A stretch of DNA of 64,000 bases from CAYVQF01 sp964454015 (GTDB lineage Bacteria; Myxococcota_A; Bradymonadia; UBA4248), in NCBI GenBank assembly GCA_964454015.1, contig CAYVQF010000010.1, positions 1 through 64,000 on the forward strand, read 5' to 3'. Position 1 is the stretch's first letter; each line of letters starts with the position of its first letter. The position numbers and the translations under genes are program-made. The notes under the pieces are model-generated. The model saw only the letters and a program-made list of their open reading frames with translations, was not told the DNA's origin and ran no database searches. Shown here in pieces: positions 42,365 to 51,042 of the stretch.

Positions 42365-42393
42365 ATCATACGCCGGCCATTGTTCTAGCTCAG
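42365..42393 (-). promoter_or_regulatory. candidate promoter of the tkt operon
   Basis: On the minus strand a good -10 box TATGAT (42365-42370) has a weak -35 CTGAGC at 17 bases. The start codon is about 30 bases downstream. Confidence 0.4.
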
Positions 42394-42455
42394 CCGGCCT
42401 CCCCCGTAAAGCCGGGAAGGGGGGCGCAACCGCCTTCGCCGTGTTTTGCATATTT

Positions 42456-42484
42456 TTGCCCGTATCGCACTACGCTTTTTACAT
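42456..42484 (+). promoter_or_regulatory. candidate promoter of the pal-like gene
   Basis: TTGCCC (42456-42461) and TTACAT (42479-42484) are 17 bases apart. The long leader that would follow includes the inverted repeat at 42553-42573. Confidence 0.4.
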
Positions 42485-42552
42485 ACAACGCGCAAGCGCC
42501 CCACCCGACACCCAAGGCCTGCCCGCCCGAGAAAGACCGTCCTTATGTGTTT

Positions 42553-42573
42553 ATTTTCCAATGGTTGGAAAAT
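42553..42573. repeat. perfect 9-bp inverted repeat upstream of the pal-like gene
   Basis: ATTTTCCAA and TTGGAAAAT are separated by TGG. The AT-rich perfect dyad stands out in GC-rich sequence. It could be a transcription-factor site or a leader hairpin; there is no adjacent T run typical of a terminator. Confidence 0.55.
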
Positions 42574-42727
42574 CTCCGCCGCCACGCGCCGCCCCGAGGA
42601 GCACCCCCAAAGCACCCTACCCCCATCGCATAGGACTTGGCACAGCCCCTGCAAAAGGCCTGCACCCGGCACATACGCCGGCAAGCACTCACGACAACAC
42701 GACAAACCAACCCCTATGGAGTCGCCA

Positions 42728-43261
42728 ATGAAAAAAATCTCTACCATCATCACCCTCTTCGCTGCCGTCACCCTCAGCGCTTGCGCAGCCAGCCCTACCC
42801 CCAAGGCCGAGTCCATCCAACCCGCCCAGGGGCCAACCAACGCGACGCTCACGACCAACACCCACGGCAGCAACACCTCCCAGATCAACACACCGACCGC
42901 CACGGTCCAAGGCCACCCCATCGATCACTTCCTCAACCCCGTCTACTTCGACTTCGACTCGGCTATCCTCACCACCGCCGGTAAAGAGCAGGTACTGGCC
43001 CTGGCTGCCCATCTCCAGCGCCACGACACACGCGTGCGCCTGCGCATCGAGGGACATGCCGACGAGAGAGGCACCGTCGAGTACAACCTCGCCCTCGGCG
43101 AAAAACGCGCCCGCTCCACCCGCGATTTGCTGCTCCGCGCCGGAATCACCCCAGAGAGACTGAGCATCATCTCCTACGGCGAAGAGAAACCGGCCGTCCA
43201 CGGCAGCGGGGAGCATGTCTGGAACCTCAACCGACGCGCCGAGTTCGTCCACGTCCCCTAA
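42728..43261 (+). CDS. pal: Pal-like OmpA-family lipoprotein
   Basis: A 177-residue peptidoglycan-associated lipoprotein. Signal peptide MKKISTIITLFAAV with lipobox LSAC and lipidated Cys19, then a short disordered tether. The OmpA C-like domain (about 70-177) starts NPVYFDFDSA and contains the peptidoglycan-binding pattern IEGHADERGTVEYNLALGEKRA cut here to its first part, IEGHADERGTVEYNLALG. GGAG lies six bases before the ATG. It tethers the outer membrane to the wall. The tol genes usually nearby are not in this window, so it may be one of several Pal paralogues. Confidence 0.9.
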   Translation: MKKISTIITLFAAVTLSACAASPTPKAESIQPAQGPTNATLTTNTHGSNTSQINTPTATVQGHPIDHFLNPVYFDFDSAILTTAGKEQVLALAAHLQRHDTRVRLRIEGHADERGTVEYNLALGEKRARSTRDLLLRAGITPERLSIISYGEEKPAVHGSGEHVWNLNRRAEFVHVP

Positions 43262-43307
43262 GGCGATGCTGCGCGCCTCACCGGCCCCAGAGCCTGCCCA
43301 AACGCCG

Positions 43308-43336
43308 TTGACAGCCCGGCCTAGACCGTGGAAAGT
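43308..43336 (+). promoter_or_regulatory. candidate promoter upstream of the 43.4 kb lipoprotein
   Basis: A perfect TTGACA (43308-43313) is followed at 17 bases by GAAAGT (43331-43336), which matches -10 poorly. The palindrome at 43343 lies just downstream. Confidence 0.35.
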
Positions 43337-43342
43337 CCTTCG

Positions 43343-43361
43343 GTAGACGCGTCCTGTCTAC
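43343..43361. repeat. inverted repeat GTAGAC-N7-GTCTAC before a ribosome site
   Basis: Perfect 6-bp arms at 43343-43348 and 43356-43361 flank seven bases and end immediately before AAGGAGGA, the Shine-Dalgarno sequence of the lipoprotein at 43375. Position suits a repressor site or an RNA hairpin affecting initiation. Confidence 0.45.
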
Positions 43362-43374
43362 AAGGAGGAAGCAC

Positions 43375-44025
43375 GTGCATCGCCCCATTCGCCCCACTCG
43401 CCGCCCCCGCCTCATGGCCCTCATTGGCCTGCTCTTCTGCCTTAGCCTCGGGGCCTGCAACGGGGCGGAGCCAACCCCAGCAACCAAAGAGCAAACTCCG
43501 GCGCTACAGGTCGCGACGGGTGAGGTCTTGGATCCCGAGCGCGCCGTCATGCAGTTCACCCTCATGCGCCTCCAAGAAATCCTCGATCACCGTCTCCCTG
43601 AGGCCCTGAGACGCCGAGACGAAGCCCAAGCCCGTATGGCCTGCGACATCGCCAAGAACCGCATCAGCACTTGGGGAAACGACCCGCTCCCGCCAGAGCT
43701 CGACGCGCTCTGGCAAGAGGTGCGCCTGGCCTGCGCCAAAGGTGTCAGCCAGGTCATCCTTGCGGATCTGGTCAAGGATCTCGAAGAGGCACAGGGTGAC
43801 TACCTCACCCGCCGCTGTGAGACGGGACAAGTCAGCGTGGCCTTTATCTTCGCCTTCTATCACGAAGACCCAGAGACGCTGCGCATGCGCGACATCGTCT
43901 TCGCTAAATGCCCAGATATCAAAGAGCTTTGGGAACAAGCCCACCAAGGACCGCAAGACGCCGAACCCACCCCCGCTGAAGACGCCGAACCAGAAAACAA
44001 CCCCCAAGAGGTGCCCACGCCCTAG
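43375..44025 (+). CDS. lipoprotein of unknown function
   Basis: A 216-residue predicted lipoprotein starting at GTG after a strong AGGAGG. A basic start, a hydrophobic core and LGAC place the lipid on Cys28. The mature part is helical and charged (FTLMRLQEILDHRLPEALR), with four Cys and an acidic Pro/Glu tail. I recognise no domain. It is the first gene of a plus-strand run that continues with DUF3108, DUF4159 and VWA genes. Confidence 0.72.
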   Translation: MHRPIRPTRRPRLMALIGLLFCLSLGACNGAEPTPATKEQTPALQVATGEVLDPERAVMQFTLMRLQEILDHRLPEALRRRDEAQARMACDIAKNRISTWGNDPLPPELDALWQEVRLACAKGVSQVILADLVKDLEEAQGDYLTRRCETGQVSVAFIFAFYHEDPETLRMRDIVFAKCPDIKELWEQAHQGPQDAEPTPAEDAEPENNPQEVPTP

Positions 44026-44100
44026 CCGGCCGCCGCCCACACCACCTCCCTTGTCCCTGCGCGACTCGCACGCTCACCTCCGAACCCAACTGAGAGCGCC

Positions 44101-45066
44101 ATGCGCAAGCCCCAGACCACCCTCAGCCCGCATCGCAACCTACCTGCGGCAACCCCACGACCCAGAAGCATCGTGACTGCATGGGGCAGCACCCTCCTCT
44201 TGCTCCTGCTCGTGTTCAGTGCCGCCTGCGTCTCCGTCGTCCAACGCGGCTCCAATCTCGACGATGACGCCAGGAACATCCGCCGTGTCCAGCAACGAGG
44301 CTACTTCCCCTTTCAGGGAGAGAGCTTCACCTTCATCGTCCGCCACGCTGCCACCAACATGGAAGTCTTGCGCGCCGGCATGAGCGTCGGCGTCGAACAC
44401 ATCGCCGAAGACGGAGCGCGGGTCATCCCCATCTTTGCTGAAGCCAACTCCGCCTCACTGCTGCGCTTCTTCGCCCGCATCCGCGACACCGCCGAAACCT
44501 ATCTCGACCCCGACACCTGGATGCCCTTCTACGCCGTCAAAGATCTCAACGAAAATGACCGGGAGCGCGCCTTCCACGTCTGGTATTGGTCCGAGAATCT
44601 CGCCGCTTCCGTCGAGCGCATCGCCCCAGACGGCGTCACCCGACGCGAGCTCAGCCTCCCCCTCGGCACCATGGACGCCATCGCCTGGATCTTCCATGCC
44701 CGCTCGATGCCGCTGGAGAAGGGCGCACAGGGCGCTTGGTTCATCTTCGATGGCTGGATCCTGAGCCGGCTCCTCGTGGTCGTCCAAGCCAAGGAGGAGG
44801 TGTGGACCCCACTCGGCTTCTATTCCGCTTACCGCCTCGATCTCTACCGAGAAAAACTCGAGAGCCATAGCCCCATCGGTGCCCTCGCCGGGGTCTTCGT
44901 CGACCCCGAGCTCACCCTAGAGAGCACCGCCACCTTTATCGGCAACTGCTGGATCGCCGACGATCCCTACCGAACTCCCGTGCGCCTGGCCATCGCCACC
45001 TCCGTGGGGGATCTCGACTTCATCCTCGACACCTACCAGCCCCCACGCGCGCTCCCTAACCCCTGA
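44101..45066 (+). CDS. DUF3108-like envelope protein
   Basis: A 321-residue protein with an N-terminal hydrophobic segment (LLLLLLVFSAAC) that acts as a signal anchor or weak lipobox. The body resembles DUF3108, a beta-barrel-like periplasmic fold of unknown function: it begins GYFPFQGESFTFIVRH and contains MPFYAVKDLNENDRERAFHV, a region typical of the family. No catalytic residues are known. Nine bases separate it from the DUF4159 gene. Confidence 0.75.
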   Translation: MRKPQTTLSPHRNLPAATPRPRSIVTAWGSTLLLLLLVFSAACVSVVQRGSNLDDDARNIRRVQQRGYFPFQGESFTFIVRHAATNMEVLRAGMSVGVEHIAEDGARVIPIFAEANSASLLRFFARIRDTAETYLDPDTWMPFYAVKDLNENDRERAFHVWYWSENLAASVERIAPDGVTRRELSLPLGTMDAIAWIFHARSMPLEKGAQGAWFIFDGWILSRLLVVVQAKEEVWTPLGFYSAYRLDLYREKLESHSPIGALAGVFVDPELTLESTATFIGNCWIADDPYRTPVRLAIATSVGDLDFILDTYQPPRALPNP

Positions 45067-45074
45067 AACACACC

Positions 45075-45839
45075 ATGCACCGACGGCGATTCTTGCACTG
45101 GGCCACCGCAGCCGCGGGCCTCGGCATCGCTAGCCCCTTCGCTTGGGCCATCGGCGACGCCAGCCGCCTGGCCATCGCCCTCCTCACTTACCAGGCCCCA
45201 GGCGATAACCCACGCCCCGGGGCGCTGCGGCGCCTCTTGCTGGAGGTGGAAAAAAGAACCTCCATCATCATCGATCCTGAAGTCGCCCAGGTCGCACCCA
45301 ACCACAGCGACCTCTTCGCCAGCCCCTTTTTGGTCTGGGCCGGCGATCAATTCTTCCCCCCCCTCCCCGAAGACCACATCGCCAACCTGGCCCTCTTCCT
45401 CAAAGCAGGAGGCTTCGTTCTCATCGACAACAACGAAGCCCCCGAGAGCACGGGTTTCGACCAGGCTATCCGCCGCGAGATCAGCCGCCTCGCCCCTGGC
45501 CAGAACTTGCAGAGCATCGACAGCAACCACGTCATCTTCAAGTCTTTCTACTTGCTTGACCAGTGTCACGGCCGAATCGAGCGCCACAGTGAATTGCTCG
45601 GACTCGTCGACCACGAGCGCATCATGCTAGCCTATTGCCAGAACGATCTGCAGGGCGCTTGGGCCCGCGACGCCTTTGGCAACGAAGTCTTCGAGGTGGT
45701 ACCGGGCGGCGCGCGGCAACGCGAACGCTCTTTTCGTTTCGGCATCAACTGCCTCATGTACGCGCTCTGTCTCGACTACAAAGCCGATCAGGTGCACATC
45801 CCCTTCATCCTCAAGCGCCGGCAGTGGCGCCTGGATTGA
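45075..45839 (+). CDS. DUF4159-like protein with twin-arginine signal
   Basis: A 254-residue exported protein. The start MHRRRFLHWATAAAGLGI has a Tat-type RRRFL motif, hydrophobic core and A-x-A-like end (PFAWA). The mature part resembles DUF4159, a glutamine-amidotransferase-like fold without known activity: FFPPLPEDHIANLALFLKAG and GFVLIDNN are typical. DUF4159 proteins often sit beside VWA and MoxR genes. Here the VWA gene follows after 25 bases, while MoxR and DUF58 genes are absent from the window. Confidence 0.8.
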   Translation: MHRRRFLHWATAAAGLGIASPFAWAIGDASRLAIALLTYQAPGDNPRPGALRRLLLEVEKRTSIIIDPEVAQVAPNHSDLFASPFLVWAGDQFFPPLPEDHIANLALFLKAGGFVLIDNNEAPESTGFDQAIRREISRLAPGQNLQSIDSNHVIFKSFYLLDQCHGRIERHSELLGLVDHERIMLAYCQNDLQGAWARDAFGNEVFEVVPGGARQRERSFRFGINCLMYALCLDYKADQVHIPFILKRRQWRLD

Positions 45840-45864
45840 CCCAACCTGGCGCATAGGGCCTCCC

Positions 45865-48225
45865 GTGAACTTCACTGCCCCCCTCTCTTTCGTCGCGCTC
45901 ACCGTCGACACTTACCAGATCCACTTCCTGGGACAGTGGCCCGTCTGGCTGTGGTGGCTCCTCACGGCGAGCGCCATCGCCGCTGTTGCGTGGACCCTCT
46001 ACGATCTGCGCCGCCTCCGACTCGCCAAGGCACTCACCCTCGCCACCCTCCGCTGCCTCGTGCTGGCAGCGGCCCTGCTCATCCTCGCCGAACCCGCCAT
46101 CGAGAGCCGCCGCGAACATCGCGAACCGAACCACATCGTGCTCCTCATCGACCGCTCGGACTCCATGAACCTCGGCGAAGACGGCCAAGCCAATCGCGCC
46201 GCCAGAGCCAAAAACCTGCTCGCACAGATGCAAGAGAGCTTCGCCACCCTCGCCCAGGAGCATCTCGTAAGCACCCTGCCCTTTGCTGCGGACATCGCCC
46301 CGGGCAGCCCCCTGGAACACCACGGCGCCACAACGCCCTGGCAACAGCAGACACGCATCCGAGAGAGCCTACAAGCCACCCAGAGCCTCTTCGGCCCACT
46401 CAACCTCGGCGCCATCTTCCTCCTCTCCGACGGCGACGACCATGGCATCATGGGACGCCGCATGGATCCAGAGGCCGGCCTCCATCCGCGGGATCTCGAC
46501 TTCCTCCGCGAAATCGGCGCACCCGTGCACACCGTTGACCTCAGCGCAAATGAGCAACTGCGCGACCAAGCCATCGTCCACGTCCACCATGAGGCCTTCG
46601 CCTTCCTCCGCCACAAGTTCAGCATCGACGTCGAAGTGGAGAACATCGGCTATCCCCCTGGCACGGGAGCCCTCGTCGAGCTCTGGCACAACGACCAACG
46701 CCTCTCCAGCCAACAGATTCGCTGGCAGCAACGGCATGAGCGACAGGTCTTGCGCTTTGCCACCGTGCCCCAGCGTCTCGGCAAAGAGGTCTTTTCGGTC
46801 AAACTCGCACCACTCCACGGCGAAGCCATCAAAGAAAACAATCACTTCCACTTCGTCACCCACATCATTCGTGACAAAACCAGGGTCCTGCACGTCTGCG
46901 GACGCCCAAGCTGGGACCAGCGCTTCCTTCGCCAGCACCTCAGAAACAATCCCAACGTCGATCTCGTGGCCTTCTTCATCCTCCGCACCGCCGCCAACCT
47001 CGAGGTCGCACACCACGACGATCTCTCCCTCATCCCCTTCCCCACGGAAGAACTCTTCGAGAAGGAGCTGCCGAGTTTCGATCTGGTCATCCTGCAGAAC
47101 TTCAACTTTTCTCCCTACGTCCCCCGAGCCTATCTCGACAACATCGCCAACTTCGTCCGTAACGGTGGCGCCCTGGCCATGATCGGCGGTGACCTCTCCT
47201 TCTCTGACGGTGGCTATTACAACACCCCCCTCGCCGAGATCCTGCCCTTCGACCTGCTGCCCCCAAGCAGCCGCGGTGCCTTGGTCTCGACGGCGCCATT
47301 CTCAGCACGACTGGGCACCGCCGGCTTCCGCCACCCCGTCACGACCTTGAACCCCGATCCGGCTCACAGCCGCGACCTCTGGGAGAGTCTCGACGACCTC
47401 CAAGGCATCAATCTCGTCGGCCCCAACCGCCCCAACGCGATCTCCCTCCTCGGCCACCCGGACATCCAGGGCCCCGACGCCCAGCCAGCGCCGGTGCTCG
47501 CCGTCACCCACGCTGGCCAGGGCCGCGTCTTGGCCCTCACCACCGACACCACCTGGTTCTGGGCCTTTCACGCCCATCGCAGCGGCACCAGCCCTACACT
47601 CTATGCGACCTTCTGGAACCAAGCCGTGCGCTGGCTCATTGGCGACCCGGAGCTGCGCTTACTCCGTCTCGAAGCCTCACTGGCTACGGCACAACCCCAA
47701 CAGGCGCTGCAGCTCCACCTCGAAGCCTTCGACAGCGACTATAGCCCTCGCGCTGGCGCCACGGGCCTGCTCCACCTCTATCATCGACCCTTCGCGTCAG
47801 CCCCAGACCACCCCACTCCGCAGCCCCTGCAAAGCTGGCCCATCACGACTGGCGCCGACGGCCGCTTCACCGCGACCTTCACCCCAAGCGAAGAGGGCAT
47901 TTATCGCGCTGAGGCCGTGCTCACTGAGGGCAACCACAGCCTCAGCGACCACGACACCTTCATCGTCTTTGCCCGCAGCAAAGAACATCGCCTCAGCCCC
48001 CCCAGCCCCCTGCTCCGGCACATCGCCACAGCCACAGGCGGCCGCTATCTCGTCCCGCCTGTCGACACCTCGACCCTCCTCGACTTGCCGCGCCACCCAC
48101 CGCGACTGAGCGCCGTCACCCACCACCAACTCCGCCGCCTCTGGCACCAAGCGTGGGCCATGGCCGCCTTCATCTCCTTGCTCTTGCTCGAATGGCTGCT
48201 CCGCCGCCGCTGGGGCCTCCGCTAG
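45865..48225 (+). CDS. membrane VWA protein with glutamine-amidotransferase-like domain
   Basis: A 786-residue inner-membrane protein starting at GTG. Two N-terminal TM helices (about 30-75) are followed by a VWA domain with an intact metal site, LIDRSDSMN (DxSxS). After a beta-rich CARDB-like stretch comes a GATase-1-like domain (SFDLVILQNFNFSPYVPRAY; GGALAMIGGDLSF). The C-terminus has a further beta region, a last TM helix and basic residues. The same architecture occurs in bacterial VWA proteins linked to MoxR chaperones. With the DUF3108 and DUF4159 genes it probably forms one envelope complex. Confidence 0.83.
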   Translation: MNFTAPLSFVALTVDTYQIHFLGQWPVWLWWLLTASAIAAVAWTLYDLRRLRLAKALTLATLRCLVLAAALLILAEPAIESRREHREPNHIVLLIDRSDSMNLGEDGQANRAARAKNLLAQMQESFATLAQEHLVSTLPFAADIAPGSPLEHHGATTPWQQQTRIRESLQATQSLFGPLNLGAIFLLSDGDDHGIMGRRMDPEAGLHPRDLDFLREIGAPVHTVDLSANEQLRDQAIVHVHHEAFAFLRHKFSIDVEVENIGYPPGTGALVELWHNDQRLSSQQIRWQQRHERQVLRFATVPQRLGKEVFSVKLAPLHGEAIKENNHFHFVTHIIRDKTRVLHVCGRPSWDQRFLRQHLRNNPNVDLVAFFILRTAANLEVAHHDDLSLIPFPTEELFEKELPSFDLVILQNFNFSPYVPRAYLDNIANFVRNGGALAMIGGDLSFSDGGYYNTPLAEILPFDLLPPSSRGALVSTAPFSARLGTAGFRHPVTTLNPDPAHSRDLWESLDDLQGINLVGPNRPNAISLLGHPDIQGPDAQPAPVLAVTHAGQGRVLALTTDTTWFWAFHAHRSGTSPTLYATFWNQAVRWLIGDPELRLLRLEASLATAQPQQALQLHLEAFDSDYSPRAGATGLLHLYHRPFASAPDHPTPQPLQSWPITTGADGRFTATFTPSEEGIYRAEAVLTEGNHSLSDHDTFIVFARSKEHRLSPPSPLLRHIATATGGRYLVPPVDTSTLLDLPRHPPRLSAVTHHQLRRLWHQAWAMAAFISLLLLEWLLRRRWGLR

Positions 48226-48405
48226 AGCTCTCTGCATAGGCCCCTGCGGTCGCAGCCCCAAGAAGCTCGGGCCCACCATGACGCGATGCGGCACTCCGCC
48301 TTGCTCGCCGCGCGACTTGGTGCTACCTGGTGAGGGGATGCGCCACCATCGGTTGCGGCGCCGCGCCAAGGGAGGCACCACGCCTGCTGGAAGTGGGAGG
48401 AGAGC

Positions 48406-49812
48406 GTGCACACAGAGCACTTGAACATCGCCATCGCAGGCGCGACGGGCTTCGTTGGGCGCGCCCTCATCGACGCACTCCTCGACGACAGCTCCCATCA
48501 CCTCATCGCGCTGTCGCGCCGCGCCTTTGCCAGCAACCACCCGCGTCTCACCGTGCGCACCTGTGATCTCCTCGCCCTCGATCAGAGTGAGACGGCCTTG
48601 CAAGGGGCCGACCTCGCAGTCTACCTCATCCACGCCATGTGGCCCCAGGAGCAGCTCCGCCAAGGCAGCTTTGCCGACTGCGATCTCCTCGCCGCCGACA
48701 ACTTCGCCCGTGCCGCGCGGCAGGCCGGCGTCAAACGCATCGTCTTCCTCAGCGGCTTGCAGCCCGATCTCCCCAAGCGCTCACTCCACCTGCGCTCGCG
48801 CCTCGAGGTCGAAGGGGCCCTCGCCTCCCACCATGTGCCCCTCACGGTCCTGCGCGCCGGTATCATCCTCGGGGCCGGTGGCTCCTCTTTCCAGATCTTC
48901 ACCCGCCTGGTGCAGCGCTTCCCAGCCATCCCGCGTTTCCCAGAACTCGAGAGCCGCACCCAACCCATCGCCCTCGACGACACCATTCGCCTCTTGCGCT
49001 ACGTCATCGACCACCCCGTGACGGCAAACCGCACCTACGACATTGGCGGCCCTGACGTCATGACCTACACCGAGATGTTAGAGGCTTGCGCCCAGGTCAT
49101 GGGCCTCCGTCGCCTCAAGGTGCCCATCCCCTGGGCTAAAGCACAGCACTTCGGCGCGGCCGTCTCCCACTTCACCCACACCCCCAAAGAGCTGGTCGAG
49201 CCGCTGCTCGAAAGCCTGGCCTACCCCATGGTCGCCAAAGACCACGACCTCCAGGACATGGCCGCCTTCGACGCCATGCCCTTCACCGAGGCCCTCAAAC
49301 GCGCCCTGGACCCAGCCAACGCCGCTCCCAGACCACACCTTCTCCCGCCTGTCGCCCCACATGCCCCCAAACGGGCGCTCTTTGCCGTCCATCGCCTACA
49401 ACAGAGCCCACGACGCACCGCCTTGGCCTTCGCCAAGCTCTACATGCAGTGGCTGCCACGCTACATCAGCCCCCCCCTCTTCGCTGAGCATCGCCCGGGA
49501 ACCGAGGTGATTCTGCGGGTGCGCACCCTGGGGATGCCCCTGCTGCGCCTTGAACTCGACGACCGCCACACCGAGCCCAGCAGCGCCAGCCTGCAGGTCA
49601 CCGGCGGACTCCTCGCCCCGCAACAGCAAGGCCGGTTGAACTTTCGCATCGCTGGCGCAGCCGAACACGGACAAGCTCTGCTGGCCGTCGTCGACGGCTA
49701 CAAACCCCTGCTCCCATGGGAACTCTATCGCTTCACCCAGGCCCCCATGCACGCCCGCACCATGGAAGCCTTCGCGCGCTTTCTCCGTGAAGCCACCGCC
49801 AAAGACGGCTAG
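48406..49812 (+). CDS. atypical SDR NAD(P)-binding protein
   Basis: A 468-residue protein starting at GTG after GGAGG. Residues 1-300 form an extended/atypical short-chain dehydrogenase fold with the dinucleotide loop AGATGFVGRALIDALL and the later pattern VKRIVFLSGLQPD. The usual Y-x-x-x-K catalytic pair is not evident, as in NmrA-like or DUF2867-linked members. The last 150 residues form a separate domain (VILRVRTLGMPLLRLELDD) that could be DUF2867-like. Substrate unknown. The upstream 180 bases contain no obvious promoter. Confidence 0.78.
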   Translation: MHTEHLNIAIAGATGFVGRALIDALLDDSSHHLIALSRRAFASNHPRLTVRTCDLLALDQSETALQGADLAVYLIHAMWPQEQLRQGSFADCDLLAADNFARAARQAGVKRIVFLSGLQPDLPKRSLHLRSRLEVEGALASHHVPLTVLRAGIILGAGGSSFQIFTRLVQRFPAIPRFPELESRTQPIALDDTIRLLRYVIDHPVTANRTYDIGGPDVMTYTEMLEACAQVMGLRRLKVPIPWAKAQHFGAAVSHFTHTPKELVEPLLESLAYPMVAKDHDLQDMAAFDAMPFTEALKRALDPANAAPRPHLLPPVAPHAPKRALFAVHRLQQSPRRTALAFAKLYMQWLPRYISPPLFAEHRPGTEVILRVRTLGMPLLRLELDDRHTEPSSASLQVTGGLLAPQQQGRLNFRIAGAAEHGQALLAVVDGYKPLLPWELYRFTQAPMHARTMEAFARFLREATAKDG

Positions 49813-49880
49813 GGCGCCCAGAGCAGCGCGCCTTCCTTCCCCCCCCAAGGCTTAGCGACGCTACAGCCCACTTGCTTGAA

Positions 49881-50846
49881 CTAGGCCTTGCCGGCCGAGC
49901 CGAGCACGTGAATGCACTTGTGCTTGTAGAGCTCCTTGAGGGCATCCCGCGCCGGACCAAGGTACTTGCGCGGATCGAACTCACCCGGCTTCTGCGCCAT
50001 CACCCGCCGAATGGCCGCGGTCATCGCCAAGCGGCCATCGGAGTCGATGTTGATCTTGCAAACCGCGCTGCGGGCCGCATCCCGAAGCTGCTCCTCAGAG
50101 ATACCAATGGCGTTGTCCAGCTTCCCGCCATAGGTGTTGATTTCCTCTACCAAATCAGCAGGAACCGACGATGATCCGTGCAACACGATGGGGAAACCGG
50201 GGATGCGCCGCTCGATCTCCCGCAAGATGTCGATGCGAATCTTGGGATCCGTGCCCGGTTTGAATTTGAACGCGCCATGGCTCGTGCCAATGGAGATGGC
50301 CAGCGAGTCGACCCCCGTGCGCTTGGTAAAATCTTCCACTTGGTCCGGCTGGGTGTAGACGTGCTCTTCGGCGTGGACGTCGTCCTCGATCCCCGCCAAC
50401 ACACCGAGCTCACCTTCCACAGTGACATCGTGCGCATGCGCCAACTTCACCACTTCCCGGGTCAAAGCGATGTTCTCCTCATAGGCCAGGTGCGAGCCAT
50501 CGATCATCACCGACGAAAAACCCGTCTCGATGCAGCTCTTGCACAAGTCAAAGGAGTCACCGTGATCCAAGTGCAGCGCAATGGGAATGGCGCACCCCAA
50601 ATCCTGAGCGTACTCCACCGCCCCACGCGCCAAGTGGCGCAAGAGGATCTGGTTGGCGTACTTGCGCGCCCCCGAAGACACCTGCAAAATTACGGGCGAA
50701 CGCACCTCGACGCAGGCCTGGATGATCGCCTGCAACTGCTCAAGATTGTTAAAATTATAGGCTGGTATCGCATAGCCACCAGCCACGGCTTGGGCAAAAA
50801 GGTCTCGTGTGTTGACCAGACCCAGTTCTTTGTAACTAATACCCAT
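49881..50846 (-). CDS. fba: class II fructose-bisphosphate aldolase
   Basis: A 321-residue zinc aldolase that splits fructose 1,6-bisphosphate in glycolysis or condenses trioses in gluconeogenesis. The metal and active-site motifs are visible: ALHLDHGDS with the zinc His and catalytic Asp, EGELGVLAG, AISIGTSHGAF and VLHGSSSVP. It is slightly shorter than E. coli FbaA (359) and closer to the FbaA/Fba type of many anaerobes. AAGGAG precedes the ATG. A good promoter lies about 100 bases upstream, so it is a single-gene unit. Confidence 0.95.
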   Translation of the reverse strand: MGISYKELGLVNTRDLFAQAVAGGYAIPAYNFNNLEQLQAIIQACVEVRSPVILQVSSGARKYANQILLRHLARGAVEYAQDLGCAIPIALHLDHGDSFDLCKSCIETGFSSVMIDGSHLAYEENIALTREVVKLAHAHDVTVEGELGVLAGIEDDVHAEEHVYTQPDQVEDFTKRTGVDSLAISIGTSHGAFKFKPGTDPKIRIDILREIERRIPGFPIVLHGSSSVPADLVEEINTYGGKLDNAIGISEEQLRDAARSAVCKINIDSDGRLAMTAAIRRVMAQKPGEFDPRKYLGPARDALKELYKHKCIHVLGSAGKA

Positions 50847-50941
50847 GGAAACTCCTTCTCGCGATGCCCTGCCACCTCGAATGAGATCACAGCGCTGATT
50901 GAACCGGCCAAGCCGGCAAGCGCCCTAGCTCTGTCACGTCT

Positions 50942-50970
50942 CGATTATTGCCACTGCGCGCCCCTGTCAA
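50942..50970 (-). promoter_or_regulatory. promoter of fba
   Basis: On the minus strand TTGACA (50965-50970) and TAATCG (50942-50947) are 17 bases apart. The leader to the fba start is about 90 bases. Confidence 0.6.
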
Positions 50971-51042
50971 CGCCCCACAGCGATGCGACACCCTCTTCCC
51001 TGAGCCCCCTCGACAAAGCAACCCCAAGCGCCCCCGCGACCA

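Larger units (their letters stand above)
42335..42727. other. 393-base divergent intergenic region (tkt / pal-like)
   Basis: This stretch holds a candidate promoter for each side and a perfect 9-bp inverted repeat at 42553-42573, all listed separately. Several short ORFs cross it but none has a ribosome site or family resemblance. Confidence 0.5.
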
